From Nitrososphaerota archaeon (lineage in GTDB: Archaea > Thermoproteota > Nitrososphaeria > Nitrososphaerales > Nitrosopumilaceae), in the NCBI GenBank assembly GCA_002698885.1, contig PAAH01000018.1, positions 69,851 through 85,230 on the forward strand: a DNA stretch of 15,380 nt. Direction: 5' to 3'. Each line of letters starts with the position of its first letter. Within the stretch, counting starts at the first letter, position 1. This document shows, in pieces, positions 1-7,290 of this stretch. Below the pieces are notes generated by a model that was given only the letters and a program-made list of their open reading frames with translations, made no database searches and was not told where the DNA came from. Made by a program: the position numbers and the translations under genes.

Positions 1-1715
1 TTTTTTTCAATCGCTGAATAATATGCAAGTAATTGAATAGGAATAATCTCAATGATTGAATATAATGCATCATCAATCGATGGAATTTCAATCCAATAGT
101 CATAAACATCACTTTTCTTATCTGAAATTCCTATAATTTTTGCTCCTCTTGCTTTAATTTCATTTGCACTGTTCAATGTCTCGGTATATGTTGCATCATT
201 TGGATTAATTATTATAACAAAAACATTCGAATCCATCAAAGCTAATGGACCATGTTTTAACTCACCACCAGGAATCCCTTCAGCATGTATGTAAGTTAAT
301 TCCTTTAGTTTTAGTGCTGCCTCCATTGCAATTGGAAAATGAATTCCTCTACCAAGGACGTAAATATCAGAAACATCTTTCAGTGTTTTTGCTAACTGTC
401 TGATTTTAGAATTTTCTCCTCCTACAAGTTGTACCTGTGATAAAATTGAGCCTGATACTTCTTCCCAGTTTGGATCTATACGCATGTCAGAAAGTTGGTT
501 TGTGATTTTATACAATATTGCAAGTTGGGAAGTGAAACTTTTTGTTGCTGCAACTCCAATTTCTGGACCACAGCTAAGGCTAACCACAATATCAGATTCC
601 TGAGAAAGTGACGAATTTGGGTGATTAACAATTGATATAATTTTTGCATTTGACTCTTTTGCAATTCTAACTGCTTCTAAAACATCAGCACTTTCTCCAC
701 TCTGTGAAATTGCAATCAATGTTGAATCTTTCTCAATACTGTCAGGTGAAAAAGGTAGTTCGCTTGCAATTATTGGTTCAATCTTTATTTTTGCATAGTT
801 TGACATGAGAATTTTTGCGATCCTTGCTGCATTATAACTTGTACCACTACCAGTAATGTACAAATTCTTGGATTCTAAAATTTGTTGGCAAACATTTTGA
901 ATCTGTTCATCATTACCTGCACTAAGAATTGTTTTATGTTGTTCAGAAATTTCTTTTAGTGTAAAATGTGCATAGTCTCCTTTGTAAACATCTGCAAATT
1001 CTTTAGAAACTTTGGTAATATTAGATTTAATTTCAGTACCATCAAAATTAAAAATCTGTAAACCTAAATCATTAATTATTGAAAAATTTTCATTCTCAAT
1101 ATAGATAGCATCATCAGTTTTTTCAATAAAGCCTAACACATCACTTGATGGATAATAACTATTTTTTCCAATACCAATAATTAATGGTTCATGAAATCTT
1201 ACCGCAGCCAAAGTTCCATCATCGAAAATAACTATAAATGAATAATGACCTTTAATTTGAGATACTGTCTTAAGAATTGTTGATTTTACATCTGAAGAAT
1301 TTGCCAAATTTTGTTGAATTAAATTAGCAATAACTTCAGAATCGGTCTCACTATGAAACGTAAAACCATCAGAAATTAAATTATTTTTTAGTTCTAAAAA
1401 ATTTTCAATTATGCCGTTATGTACTATTGCAATTTTTCCAGAATTGCTAAAGTGTGGGTGTGCATTGTTCTCAGAAACTTTTCCATGTGTAGCCCATCTA
1501 GTATGTCCAATTCCTATCTTACCAGACATACTATTCAAATCTAGCAGATTATTTACATCAGACACCTTACCTACCCCTTTTTTGACAGTTATCAGATCGT
1601 CATTTTTTGTAGCTATTCCTACACTATCATATCCACGATACTCCATCTTCTGTAAAGCCCTAACAAGAATTGGAGCAGCATCTTTAGCTCCAAAATAACC
1701 TATTATTGAACACAC
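1..1715 (-). CDS. glmS: Glutamine--fructose-6-phosphate aminotransferase (isomerizing), C-terminal end cut by window
   Basis: GlmS makes glucosamine-6-phosphate from fructose-6-phosphate and glutamine, the entry to UDP-GlcNAc. I translated the frame by hand. It begins GTG-TGT, giving M-C-S-I-I-G-Y-F-G, and an in-frame TAG lies two codons upstream, so the GTG at 1713-1715 is the only usable start. Cys2 becomes the N-terminal nucleophile of the class II glutaminase after Met removal. The glutaminase domain shows GHTRWATHG and HNGIIEN (His99). It is followed by a first SIS domain (ITGSGTSYNAARIAK, with Gly289, then SQSGESADVLEAV) and a second SIS domain containing PGGELKHGP. The frame is open to base 1 and ends near LLAYYSAIEK. 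About 571 codons are present, so only some 15-20 residues are missing compared with the usual 585-610. I saw no frameshift at the points checked. It is divergent from the membrane glycosyltransferase-like gene. Confidence 0.97.
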   Translation of the reverse strand, partial: MCSIIGYFGAKDAAPILVRALQKMEYRGYDSVGIATKNDDLITVKKGVGKVSDVNNLLDLNSMSGKIGIGHTRWATHGKVSENNAHPHFSNSGKIAIVHNGIIENFLELKNNLISDGFTFHSETDSEVIANLIQQNLANSSDVKSTILKTVSQIKGHYSFIVIFDDGTLAAVRFHEPLIIGIGKNSYYPSSDVLGFIEKTDDAIYIENENFSIINDLGLQIFNFDGTEIKSNITKVSKEFADVYKGDYAHFTLKEISEQHKTILSAGNDEQIQNVCQQILESKNLYITGSGTSYNAARIAKILMSNYAKIKIEPIIASELPFSPDSIEKDSTLIAISQSGESADVLEAVRIAKESNAKIISIVNHPNSSLSQESDIVVSLSCGPEIGVAATKSFTSQLAILYKITNQLSDMRIDPNWEEVSGSILSQVQLVGGENSKIRQLAKTLKDVSDIYVLGRGIHFPIAMEAALKLKELTYIHAEGIPGGELKHGPLALMDSNVFVIIINPNDATYTETLNSANEIKARGAKIIGISDKKSDVYDYWIEIPSIDDALYSIIEIIPIQLLAYYSAIEK

Positions 1716-1808
1716 AGTAATCTAGCAAAATTATTGACATACAAACTTTTACAAGCTTTTATACAGAAATTAATGTAAAAGTCTTAAAACTAAGATACAT
1801 TTTTCATC
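1716..1808. promoter_or_regulatory. Divergent promoter region between glmS and the GT-C-like gene
   Basis: This 93-bp AT-rich gap must hold promoters for both directions. For glmS the best TATA match is TATAAAA on the minus strand at 1757-1763, about 45 nt before the GTG, implying a leader of about 19 nt. A weaker TTTGTATG at 1738-1745 would fit a leaderless start. For the plus-strand gene, CTTAAAAC at 1783-1790 lies about 26 nt before the ATG at 1812 and would suit a leaderless transcript. Neither start has a clear Shine-Dalgarno sequence. Assignments are by eye. Confidence 0.4.
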
Positions 1809-3050
1809 ATGATGAGTAATACGAATGTAAAAAAATATAGCAAGATTTCCTGGATAGCATTTACCTTCACAATTTCCATAGTTTTGATAAGTTCAATTCC
1901 AGTAATTTTTCCTGCTTTATTTTCAGAGGTATTCTTTATACCGAAATCAGAAGGGATTGGAGTTCCTACACAATTTGAAAATGACCCATTTGAGTTTGGC
2001 ATATTAGCAATTCCACTCATTGTAACAAATATTTCAGTTCTGATATTTTTTTTCTTAATACGAAAAAGTCAATTAAATGAAAAAATTAAAACGTTTACTA
2101 AATTCAAAATATCACAAAAAATTTCTATAATCATAGTTATTATTTTAATTGGAATTTACATATCAATCTCATATACTGAAATTGGGTTTGGAACATATCA
2201 TGCATTAATAGACGAAGAATATGTTGATTGGGATCGATTAAAAAACAGAATAATCAATATGCAAAGTATATGGCCTGACCAATTAAGTAGTGAACCACAT
2301 TTTAAACATACATTACTAAAAATATCTCAGATTATTTTTGGAAATTTTTATGTCATTCCATACCTATCTAGTATTGGATTATTAATTATCACGTATCTAT
2401 TTACTAGTAAAATTACAAACAACAGAATTGCAGGGATAATTTCACTAGTTTTAGTTTTACAAAGTAATTTATTTTTAACATTTGATACTTCGGCAACTTA
2501 TGCATCATTTTGGATTATGTTGTATTTGTTGTCATTATATGCAATGATTAAAACGTGGCCATTATCTCCTATGTTTTACTTATTAGCATTATTTACAAAA
2601 CTTTCAGTCATACTATACGGACCATTGTCATTATTTTTTATTTTAAATTCAGAAATATCAAAACAACAAAAAATAATAATTACAATATCTATATCTTTGA
2701 TATTCTTAGTTTCACTTGGATATGGTAGCACACAAGATTTTGTTAAAGTTGATTGGGAATGGAATGATTTTTGGATAGGATTTACGGCATTTGCATTTCA
2801 ACTGAGACTTGATGGATTAATTGTAGTATTTTTGTTACCATTAACAATAGGATTGTTCATAAAGTCTAAGACTAACAAGTATTCAACCAGCATTTTAATT
2901 CTAATTGGAGGAATTCTCCTTATTTCACCAATAACTAGTGGATTCTTAAATGAAACAAATCAACCATATAGGTACTTGTCATTGATAGTTTTCTTTGCAG
3001 TAGGAGTTGGATTATTGTTTTCGAGGGCAAAAACTACAGATATCGAATAA
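1809..3050 (+). CDS. Polytopic membrane protein, probable GT-C (PMT/ArnT-like) glycosyltransferase
   Basis: This 413-residue protein is mostly hydrophobic, with roughly 10-12 membrane segments (about 15-37, 64-84, 103-121, 180-197, 205-224, 231-247, 252-278, 287-304, 336-351, 359-376, 387-404). The layout recalls GT-C transferases that use dolichol-phosphate sugars. An early extracytoplasmic loop carries an acidic stretch (IDEEYVDW, 134-141), then SEPHFKHTLLKIS at 161-173, which resembles the conserved 'E-P-x-F-x-K-P-P-L' loop of the GT39/GT83 group. A 'FG..Y..PYLSSIGLL' segment and a small-residue TM pair follow. Residues 310-320 form another acidic/aromatic loop (DFVKVDWEWND). It would act in the cytoplasmic membrane on lipid-linked glycans or S-layer N-glycans. 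Start is ATGATG at 1809 or 1812. The family call is inferred from architecture and could be wrong; a generic membrane protein is the alternative. Confidence 0.6.
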   Translation: MMSNTNVKKYSKISWIAFTFTISIVLISSIPVIFPALFSEVFFIPKSEGIGVPTQFENDPFEFGILAIPLIVTNISVLIFFFLIRKSQLNEKIKTFTKFKISQKISIIIVIILIGIYISISYTEIGFGTYHALIDEEYVDWDRLKNRIINMQSIWPDQLSSEPHFKHTLLKISQIIFGNFYVIPYLSSIGLLIITYLFTSKITNNRIAGIISLVLVLQSNLFLTFDTSATYASFWIMLYLLSLYAMIKTWPLSPMFYLLALFTKLSVILYGPLSLFFILNSEISKQQKIIITISISLIFLVSLGYGSTQDFVKVDWEWNDFWIGFTAFAFQLRLDGLIVVFLLPLTIGLFIKSKTNKYSTSILILIGGILLISPITSGFLNETNQPYRYLSLIVFFAVGVGLLFSRAKTTDIE

Positions 3051-3525
3051 AATTCCAATAATATGTTATCTGGTCTCCAGGTAATGCAATAAACCCATCA
3101 TGATTGAATCGCAATACAATTGTTGACTCTTCATCTTCTTCTAGTCCTATTCCTCCGATTAGAATTGTATCAGCAAAAAATGATTCTTTTTCAATGTTTA
3201 TAGTTTGTTGCCTGACGATAACCTGAACTTGATCTTTACCAATTTTATAAACAGGATCACCAAGACCCAAAGTGCTTTGATGATCCATTACTGCAATAAT
3301 GGTTTCCTTATCAATAGCTGCTAGTCTATCTGACTCGATATACGCTAACAGATTATCATTAGAATCTCTATGAACTATCTGAACAAATGGATAAACAGGA
3401 AGGACATCTCGTTGAATTGTGGGAATATTTGATTCCTCCGGGATAATATCTTGAGCTGTACTTATTGAAATTACTGGTAATATCGATAGTAGAAATATAG
3501 TAGAAATTATAATTTTGATATTCAT
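3034..3525 (-). CDS. Secreted protein of unknown function
   Basis: I do not recognise a family. From the ATG at 3523-3525 the product is 163 residues. It opens with a signal peptide (MNIKII, a hydrophobic run to about residue 22, then STAQD, with likely cleavage after Ala24). The mature part is acidic and probably beta-rich (VQVIVRQQTINIE, DTILIGGIGLEEDEES) and ends in an aromatic tail (TYYWNFIRYL). There are no cysteines and no membrane segment after the signal, so it is probably exported to the pseudoperiplasmic space. The frame also opens at a GTG at 3538-3540, five codons earlier. I prefer the ATG because a GAGGT Shine-Dalgarno lies 8 nt before it and a TATA box is centred about 26 nt before it. 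Its last 17 bp overlap the end of the convergent GT-C-like gene. Confidence 0.75.
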   Translation of the reverse strand: MNIKIIISTIFLLSILPVISISTAQDIIPEESNIPTIQRDVLPVYPFVQIVHRDSNDNLLAYIESDRLAAIDKETIIAVMDHQSTLGLGDPVYKIGKDQVQVIVRQQTINIEKESFFADTILIGGIGLEEDEESTIVLRFNHDGFIALPGDQITYYWNFIRYL

Positions 3526-3533
3526 TAGATTAA

Positions 3534-3538
3534 ACCTC
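3534..3538 (-). promoter_or_regulatory. Shine-Dalgarno that decides the start of the secreted-protein gene
   Basis: GAGGT on the minus strand is followed by 8 nt and then ATG at 3525-3523. It overlaps the alternative GTG start (3540-3538), which therefore looks like part of the ribosome binding site rather than the start codon. Confidence 0.5.
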
Positions 3539-3545
3539 ACAACTG

Positions 3546-3557
3546 ATATTTTAAATA
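3546..3557 (-). promoter_or_regulatory. TATA box for the secreted-protein gene
   Basis: TATTTAAAATAT on the minus strand is centred about 26 nt before the ATG at 3525. Archaeal TATA boxes sit about 26-27 nt before the transcription start, so the transcript may begin at or next to this ATG. It lies directly after the T-tract that closes the upstream epimerase gene. Confidence 0.5.
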
Positions 3558-3564
3558 CATATCC

Positions 3565-3571
3565 AAAAAAA
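3565..3571 (-). terminator. T7 tract ending the thrC-E1-epimerase unit
   Basis: The epimerase stop TGA (3577-3575) is followed within three bases by seven T residues on the coding strand. Archaeal intrinsic termination depends mainly on such U-runs, without a required hairpin. The next promoter begins just after it, which supports a transcript boundary here. Confidence 0.5.
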
Positions 3572-3574
3572 GAT

Positions 3575-4489
3575 TCATGAGTTTATCAATTGTTCAAGTC
3601 CTTCTTCAAGTGATATCTGTGGAGAATAATCAAAAGTTTCCTTTGTAAGCAAAATATTGGCATGACTATTAACAATATCTCCAGGTTTAGGTAAAATATG
3701 ACTTATTTCAATATTATTTTTCTTAGAAATAGAAATCATTGTTCTGGCAAGATCTTTAATTTTTGTACTTGTACCACTAGCAACATTATATGATTGACCA
3801 TGTTTTCCCTTGATTTTTTTCATAGATAAAATAATACAATCTACAACATCATGTACAGACACAAAATCCCTTGTAGATTCTCCATCTCCAAAGATTGTGA
3901 GATCATCCTCATTTTTGATATTTTCTAGAAATCTTGTTATTACACCTGCATAATTGACATTCTGACCTTTTCCATAGACGTTAAACATTCTTAAATTTAT
4001 ACAATTGATTCCATGTGATTTTGAAAAATCACCAAGTAGCTGTTCCATAACAAGTTTACTTTCTCCATAAGGAGAACTTGGTTTTAGTGATGATGATTCT
4101 GATAGTATTTCATTAGAATCCTCATAGACTGCTGCAGTAGATGCTGCAATTACATCAACATTATGCTTCACGCATGCATTAAGTACATTTTTTGTACCAG
4201 AGATATTTACCAGATTATTGTAATTTTTATCTTTAATTGAATTTGATACATCAATCTGTGCCGCCAGATGAATACAAATATCAAAATCCGTAAGAGACTT
4301 TGACACATTTTCGAAGTCTGTAATATCACCATTAATGAAATTTGCATTTAGTTTTTCTAATCTTTTAGCATTATCTTGTGAACTATTAACAAGGGAATCA
4401 TAAATTGTAACAGAATGACCACTTTGTAATAATGAAGTAGTTAGATAACTTCCAATAAATCCTGCTCCACCAGTTACAAAAATGTTCAA
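3575..4489 (-). CDS. NAD-dependent sugar epimerase/dehydratase (extended SDR, UDP-glucose 4-epimerase-like)
   Basis: A 304-residue extended short-chain dehydrogenase. The N-terminal Rossmann fold has TGGAGFIG (Gly7-8, Gly10, Gly13), Asp31 after beta-2 (favouring NAD), and HLAAQ at 74-78. The catalytic set is intact: Thr118 in AASTAAVY, and the YxxxK motif at Tyr141/Lys145 (SPYGESK). LRMFNVYGKGQN (166-177) and STRDFVSVHDV (205-215) are typical of nucleotide-sugar epimerases of the GalE/WbpP group; the substrate cannot be told. The start is TTG: the codon before it is TAA, and the glycine motif begins six residues later, so no other start fits. There is no clear Shine-Dalgarno; a TATA-like TTTATAG lies about 27 nt upstream. 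It is 32 bp downstream of the Ubl-E1 gene on the same strand. Probable role is NDP-sugar supply for surface glycans. Confidence 0.9.
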   Translation of the reverse strand: MNIFVTGGAGFIGSYLTTSLLQSGHSVTIYDSLVNSSQDNAKRLEKLNANFINGDITDFENVSKSLTDFDICIHLAAQIDVSNSIKDKNYNNLVNISGTKNVLNACVKHNVDVIAASTAAVYEDSNEILSESSSLKPSSPYGESKLVMEQLLGDFSKSHGINCINLRMFNVYGKGQNVNYAGVITRFLENIKNEDDLTIFGDGESTRDFVSVHDVVDCIILSMKKIKGKHGQSYNVASGTSTKIKDLARTMISISKKNNIEISHILPKPGDIVNSHANILLTKETFDYSPQISLEEGLEQLINS

Positions 4490-4512
4490 TTAATTTTAAC
4501 GGTGTTTTTACT

Positions 4513-4519
4513 CTATAAA
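4513..4519 (-). promoter_or_regulatory. TATA-like element before the epimerase
   Basis: TTTATAG on the minus strand is centred 27 nt before the TTG at 4489. The gap to the previous stop is only 32 bp, so the epimerase may be read from thrC, from this element as a leaderless transcript, or both. Confidence 0.35.
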
Positions 4520-4521
4520 GT

Positions 4522-5841
4522 CTACGATCTTCCTATGAGATCTTTATACAATGATATTGCCTCAGGTTCATCCTTTGATCCTACTACAACAGCAGAGCCA
4601 CTTTTCATAAAACTAACAGAAAGATCATTTGTACGCATAGACAAACCTAGATCACCCTGATTATCAACTAAGAATCCTTTTTCTTTTGCAATATTTGTTA
4701 TATTATCAACATTTAGTTCAACAGTATATGTAGGTGTAATTGAAAATGTTCTTTTACCTTTGTTTCTTCCACACAGTTCTTCTAAGATAAGTTCTTGTTT
4801 TGGAACTTCATTTTTCTTACCAGTTCCACATACTGAACATTCATCCTGCTTAAATGTCCTAACAGATGAAAATTCTAAATTTTCTAGATCAATACTTAGG
4901 AATTTCTGTGATGATTTTGGTGTTTTCCCGATTAAAACATCAACTGCCTCATGAACTTCTATTCCTCCCACTACAGAAAGAATTGATGGGTGTACACCTT
5001 CTAAACTGCACGTTGGCATTGAATCTTCATCTAATGCTGGAAACATGCAATAATAACATGCTGACTCATTTGGAATTACTGTAAAAACCTGACCTGTTAC
5101 ACCAACTGCAGCACCCAAAACACATGGAATATTTTTTTCTACACATGCTTTGTTGAGTGAATAACGTGCATTAACACTATCAAGTGCATCAATTACAACA
5201 TCACATCCTTCAACGACGTCAAGTGCGGTATAATCATTTATAGAAATAGGTAATGCCTCAATTTCAACTTGGGGATTATTTTTTTTCAATTTTCTTGCAG
5301 CAACTTCAACTTTAACTTGACCTACATCATCCTCATCAAACATTGTTTGCCTATGTAAGTTTGAAAGTTCTATTACATCCCTATCAACAATTCGAAGTTT
5401 ACCTACACCCATTGCAGCTAAACGTGTAGTGATTGGATTACCAAGTCCACCTACACCAACAACACAAACAGTAGAATTCTTTAATTTTAACTGACCTTGA
5501 TATCCAATTTGCTCTAACATTACTTGTCTTGAATATTGATCAAGTTCCTTTTCAGAAAGTTCAGAGCCTCCAGCTACAGCAGGTAAAATGTATACTTCAT
5601 CATTTTCATTCAATGGTGTATCAAGACCGCTATCAAATGCAGCATTTTTTCCATTAATGTAGATATTAATCAAAGAGCGTGGAGAACCATCAGATTCTAA
5701 AACTTTTCTCTTAAAGTCATCACCCATTATTTCAGAAATTTTTTCAAACGATTCTTTGAGGGTTGATGCTTCTAGTTCTGTTTTCTTCTCACCACCTCCC
5801 GCATTAAGGACTGATGGTATTGTGAAGGTAATTTTGGTCAT
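4522..5841 (-). CDS. Fused MoaD/ThiS-like ubiquitin-fold domain plus MoeB/ThiF-type E1 adenylyltransferase
   Basis: A 439-residue three-part protein. Residues 1-92 are a MoaD/ThiS-like beta-grasp domain ending in PAVAGG (Gly91-Gly92), the usual C-terminal diglycine of a sulfur carrier, here followed by SELSEKELDQYSRQ and the E1 domain. The E1 part has the ATP loop GVGGLG (129-134), Asp153, the SNLHRQ motif (160-165), Asp218/Asp221 in DALDS, zinc-ligand pairs CYYC (262-265) and CSVC (335-338), and a candidate catalytic Cys278. A C-terminal domain (about 350-439) with CGRN at 357-360 and SAVVVGSKDEPEAISLY resembles the tail found on ThiF/MoeB proteins of some bacteria. E1s of this family adenylate the carrier's terminal glycine for thiocarboxylation, in molybdopterin, thiamine, tRNA thiolation or cysteine synthesis. 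Which pathway applies here is unknown. It starts 7 bp after thrC, with an AGGA 10 nt before the ATG. Confidence 0.9.
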   Translation of the reverse strand: MTKITFTIPSVLNAGGGEKKTELEASTLKESFEKISEIMGDDFKRKVLESDGSPRSLINIYINGKNAAFDSGLDTPLNENDEVYILPAVAGGSELSEKELDQYSRQVMLEQIGYQGQLKLKNSTVCVVGVGGLGNPITTRLAAMGVGKLRIVDRDVIELSNLHRQTMFDEDDVGQVKVEVAARKLKKNNPQVEIEALPISINDYTALDVVEGCDVVIDALDSVNARYSLNKACVEKNIPCVLGAAVGVTGQVFTVIPNESACYYCMFPALDEDSMPTCSLEGVHPSILSVVGGIEVHEAVDVLIGKTPKSSQKFLSIDLENLEFSSVRTFKQDECSVCGTGKKNEVPKQELILEELCGRNKGKRTFSITPTYTVELNVDNITNIAKEKGFLVDNQGDLGLSMRTNDLSVSFMKSGSAVVVGSKDEPEAISLYKDLIGRS

Positions 5842-5848
5842 TTTCTCA

Positions 5849-7063
5849 TTATCCTATCACTGCTGAGATTTTTGCAACATCAGCTTGCATTACTTGAGGT
5901 TTGGTTAATACACTCATAATTGATTCAGTGGCTTTTAGACCATTACCAGTAACATAACAAACGGTAGTTTCATTTTTGTCAATCTTTCCTTCTTCGACCA
6001 TTTTCTTCAGGATAGATACAGATACACCACCAGCAGGTTCTGTAAATATTCCTTCTGTTTTTGCTAAAAGTAAAATTGCATTTAGGATTTCTTCGTCGTT
6101 TGTTTCTTCTGCAACTCCGTTGTATTGTTGCAATCTTTTTAGTACATAACGACCATCACCAGGATCACCAATCGCTAGACTCTTTGCAACAGTCTCAGGT
6201 TGTTCTACTGGGATTACTTTATTAGAATTCTTCTTAAATGCATCAACTATAGGTGCACATCCATGTGGTTGTGCACAATGCATATGCATTGAAGATAAAT
6301 TATCAAGTAATGAAACAGTTTGTAATTCTTCAAATCCTTTACAGATTGCATTTAACATGGCACCACTTCCAGTGGGGACTATAAGGTGATTTGGAACATT
6401 CCAATCTAATTGTTCTGCTACTTCATAAGCTAAAGTCTTAGAACCTTCTACATAGTATGATCTCATGTTGATATTAACTACACCAACCCCCTTTCTATCA
6501 CCAATTTGTGCTGCAATTCTATTTGCTTCATCATAAGTACCATCAACAGAAATGTATTCAGCACCGTATGATAATGCCTGTGCAATTTTTGCTGTTTCAA
6601 TATTGCTTGGTGCAAAGATATAACATGGCATATTTGCTTTTGCTGCATGAGCAGCAGTTGCTGAAGCCAAGTTACCTGTAGATGCACAACCAACAGATTG
6701 TAAGCCAAATTCTTTTGCTTTAGATATTGCAACACCAGCAGGTCTATCTTTAAATGAAAATGTTGGATTCACTGAATCATTTTTAATGTATAAATTTGTC
6801 AGACCTAATTCATCACCAAGTTTCTCAGCTTTTACTAATGGAGTCATTCCTGCGTCAATACTAACTATATTTTTTTTATCGTGAATTGGTAAAAGTTCAT
6901 GATAACGCCAGTATGTTTTTTCCCTATTATGAAATGTGTCTTTAGTTACTTTGGGAAAATTGTAGTGTACATCAAGTGGTCCAAAACATTCATCACAAAT
7001 ATACTTGAAAGTAGATTCGTAATTCTTTTTACATTCCCTGCACTCTAGATGTGTTTTAGTCAT
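5849..7063 (-). CDS. thrC: Threonine synthase
   Basis: PLP-dependent fold-type II enzyme converting O-phospho-L-homoserine and water to L-threonine and phosphate. The 404-residue protein starts with a zinc-ribbon-like knuckle (Cys8-x2-Cys11 and Cys23-x2-Cys26), common in archaeal threonine synthases. The PLP lysine is Lys105 in SFKDRPAG. GCASTGNLASA (125-135) is the substrate/PLP loop, and VPTGSGAMLNAICKGFEEL (229-247) is the PLP phosphate-binding loop. FTEPAGG at 340-346 and VTGNGLK at 371-377 complete the family pattern. ATG start; an ATATTTTAA box lies about 29 nt upstream and a perfect 21-bp palindrome lies just beyond it, so the gene is probably regulated. It is first in a unit with the Ubl-E1 gene 7 bp downstream. 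A relaxed role in sulfur amino-acid synthesis is possible but not shown by the sequence. Confidence 0.93.
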   Translation of the reverse strand: MTKTHLECRECKKNYESTFKYICDECFGPLDVHYNFPKVTKDTFHNREKTYWRYHELLPIHDKKNIVSIDAGMTPLVKAEKLGDELGLTNLYIKNDSVNPTFSFKDRPAGVAISKAKEFGLQSVGCASTGNLASATAAHAAKANMPCYIFAPSNIETAKIAQALSYGAEYISVDGTYDEANRIAAQIGDRKGVGVVNINMRSYYVEGSKTLAYEVAEQLDWNVPNHLIVPTGSGAMLNAICKGFEELQTVSLLDNLSSMHMHCAQPHGCAPIVDAFKKNSNKVIPVEQPETVAKSLAIGDPGDGRYVLKRLQQYNGVAEETNDEEILNAILLLAKTEGIFTEPAGGVSVSILKKMVEEGKIDKNETTVCYVTGNGLKATESIMSVLTKPQVMQADVAKISAVIG

Positions 7064-7087
7064 ACATAATCATTTAAAATTCTGTTC

Positions 7088-7096
7088 TTAAAATAT
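7088..7096 (-). promoter_or_regulatory. TATA box of thrC
   Basis: ATATTTTAA on the minus strand is centred 29 nt before the ATG at 7063, preceded by a short purine stretch (GG at 7098-7097) in the BRE position. Spacing implies a leader of no more than a few nucleotides. Confidence 0.45.
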
Positions 7097-7105
7097 CCTA
7101 ATATG

Positions 7106-7126
7106 AAGTTAAGTAATACTTAACTT
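7106..7126. repeat. Perfect 21-bp palindrome, candidate operator/activator site of thrC
   Basis: Arms AAGTTAAGTA and TACTTAACTT are exact reverse complements around a single A at 7116. The site lies 10 bp upstream of the thrC TATA box, where an archaeal helix-turn-helix dimer such as an Lrp/AsnC protein could bind. It is directly visible; the regulatory role is inferred. Confidence 0.6.
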
Positions 7127-7216
7127 TTTAGGAATAAATTGTCGCATTAATTTATTGAAAACTAGCAAATTTTACTCAGAATTAGAAGAAAACCACTCAA
7201 AAATATAATATTTTGA

Positions 7217-7237
7217 TTAAAAAAATGATTTTTTTAA
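7217..7237. repeat. Perfect 21-bp A/T palindrome
   Basis: TTAAAAAAAT and ATTTTTTTAA pair exactly around G7227. It sits in a stretch where only 3 of the 60 bases 7201-7260 are G or C. It could be bent DNA or part of a promoter, or merely chance in such biased sequence. Confidence 0.4.
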
Positions 7238-7260
7238 CTAAAAATAAAATTTAAAAAAAA

Positions 7261-7268
7261 ATTTAAAC
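7261..7268 (+). promoter_or_regulatory. TATA box for the membrane-anchored protein gene
   Basis: ATTTAAAC is centred 26-27 nt before the GTG at 7291, the spacing expected if transcription starts on the GTG itself. This supports the GTG as the real, probably leaderless, start. Confidence 0.45.
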
Positions 7269-7290
7269 GGTTAAAAAAAGCAAAAAAACT

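Noticed and set aside
476..664. Minus-strand open frame of 62 codons
   Set aside because: It is another frame of the second half of glmS and has low-complexity composition.
1411..1698. Plus-strand open frame of 95 codons
   Set aside because: It is antisense to the glutaminase domain of glmS, whose minus-strand translation is clearly conserved.
3526..3540. GTG at 3540 as start of the secreted protein
   Set aside because: It overlaps a GAGGT Shine-Dalgarno for the ATG at 3525, and the TATA spacing also fits the ATG.
7064..7290. Riboswitch or small RNA in the largest intergenic gap
   Set aside because: The sequence is A/T tracts with two short palindromes and no GC-containing stems or recognisable aptamer; the TATA positions also leave almost no leader.
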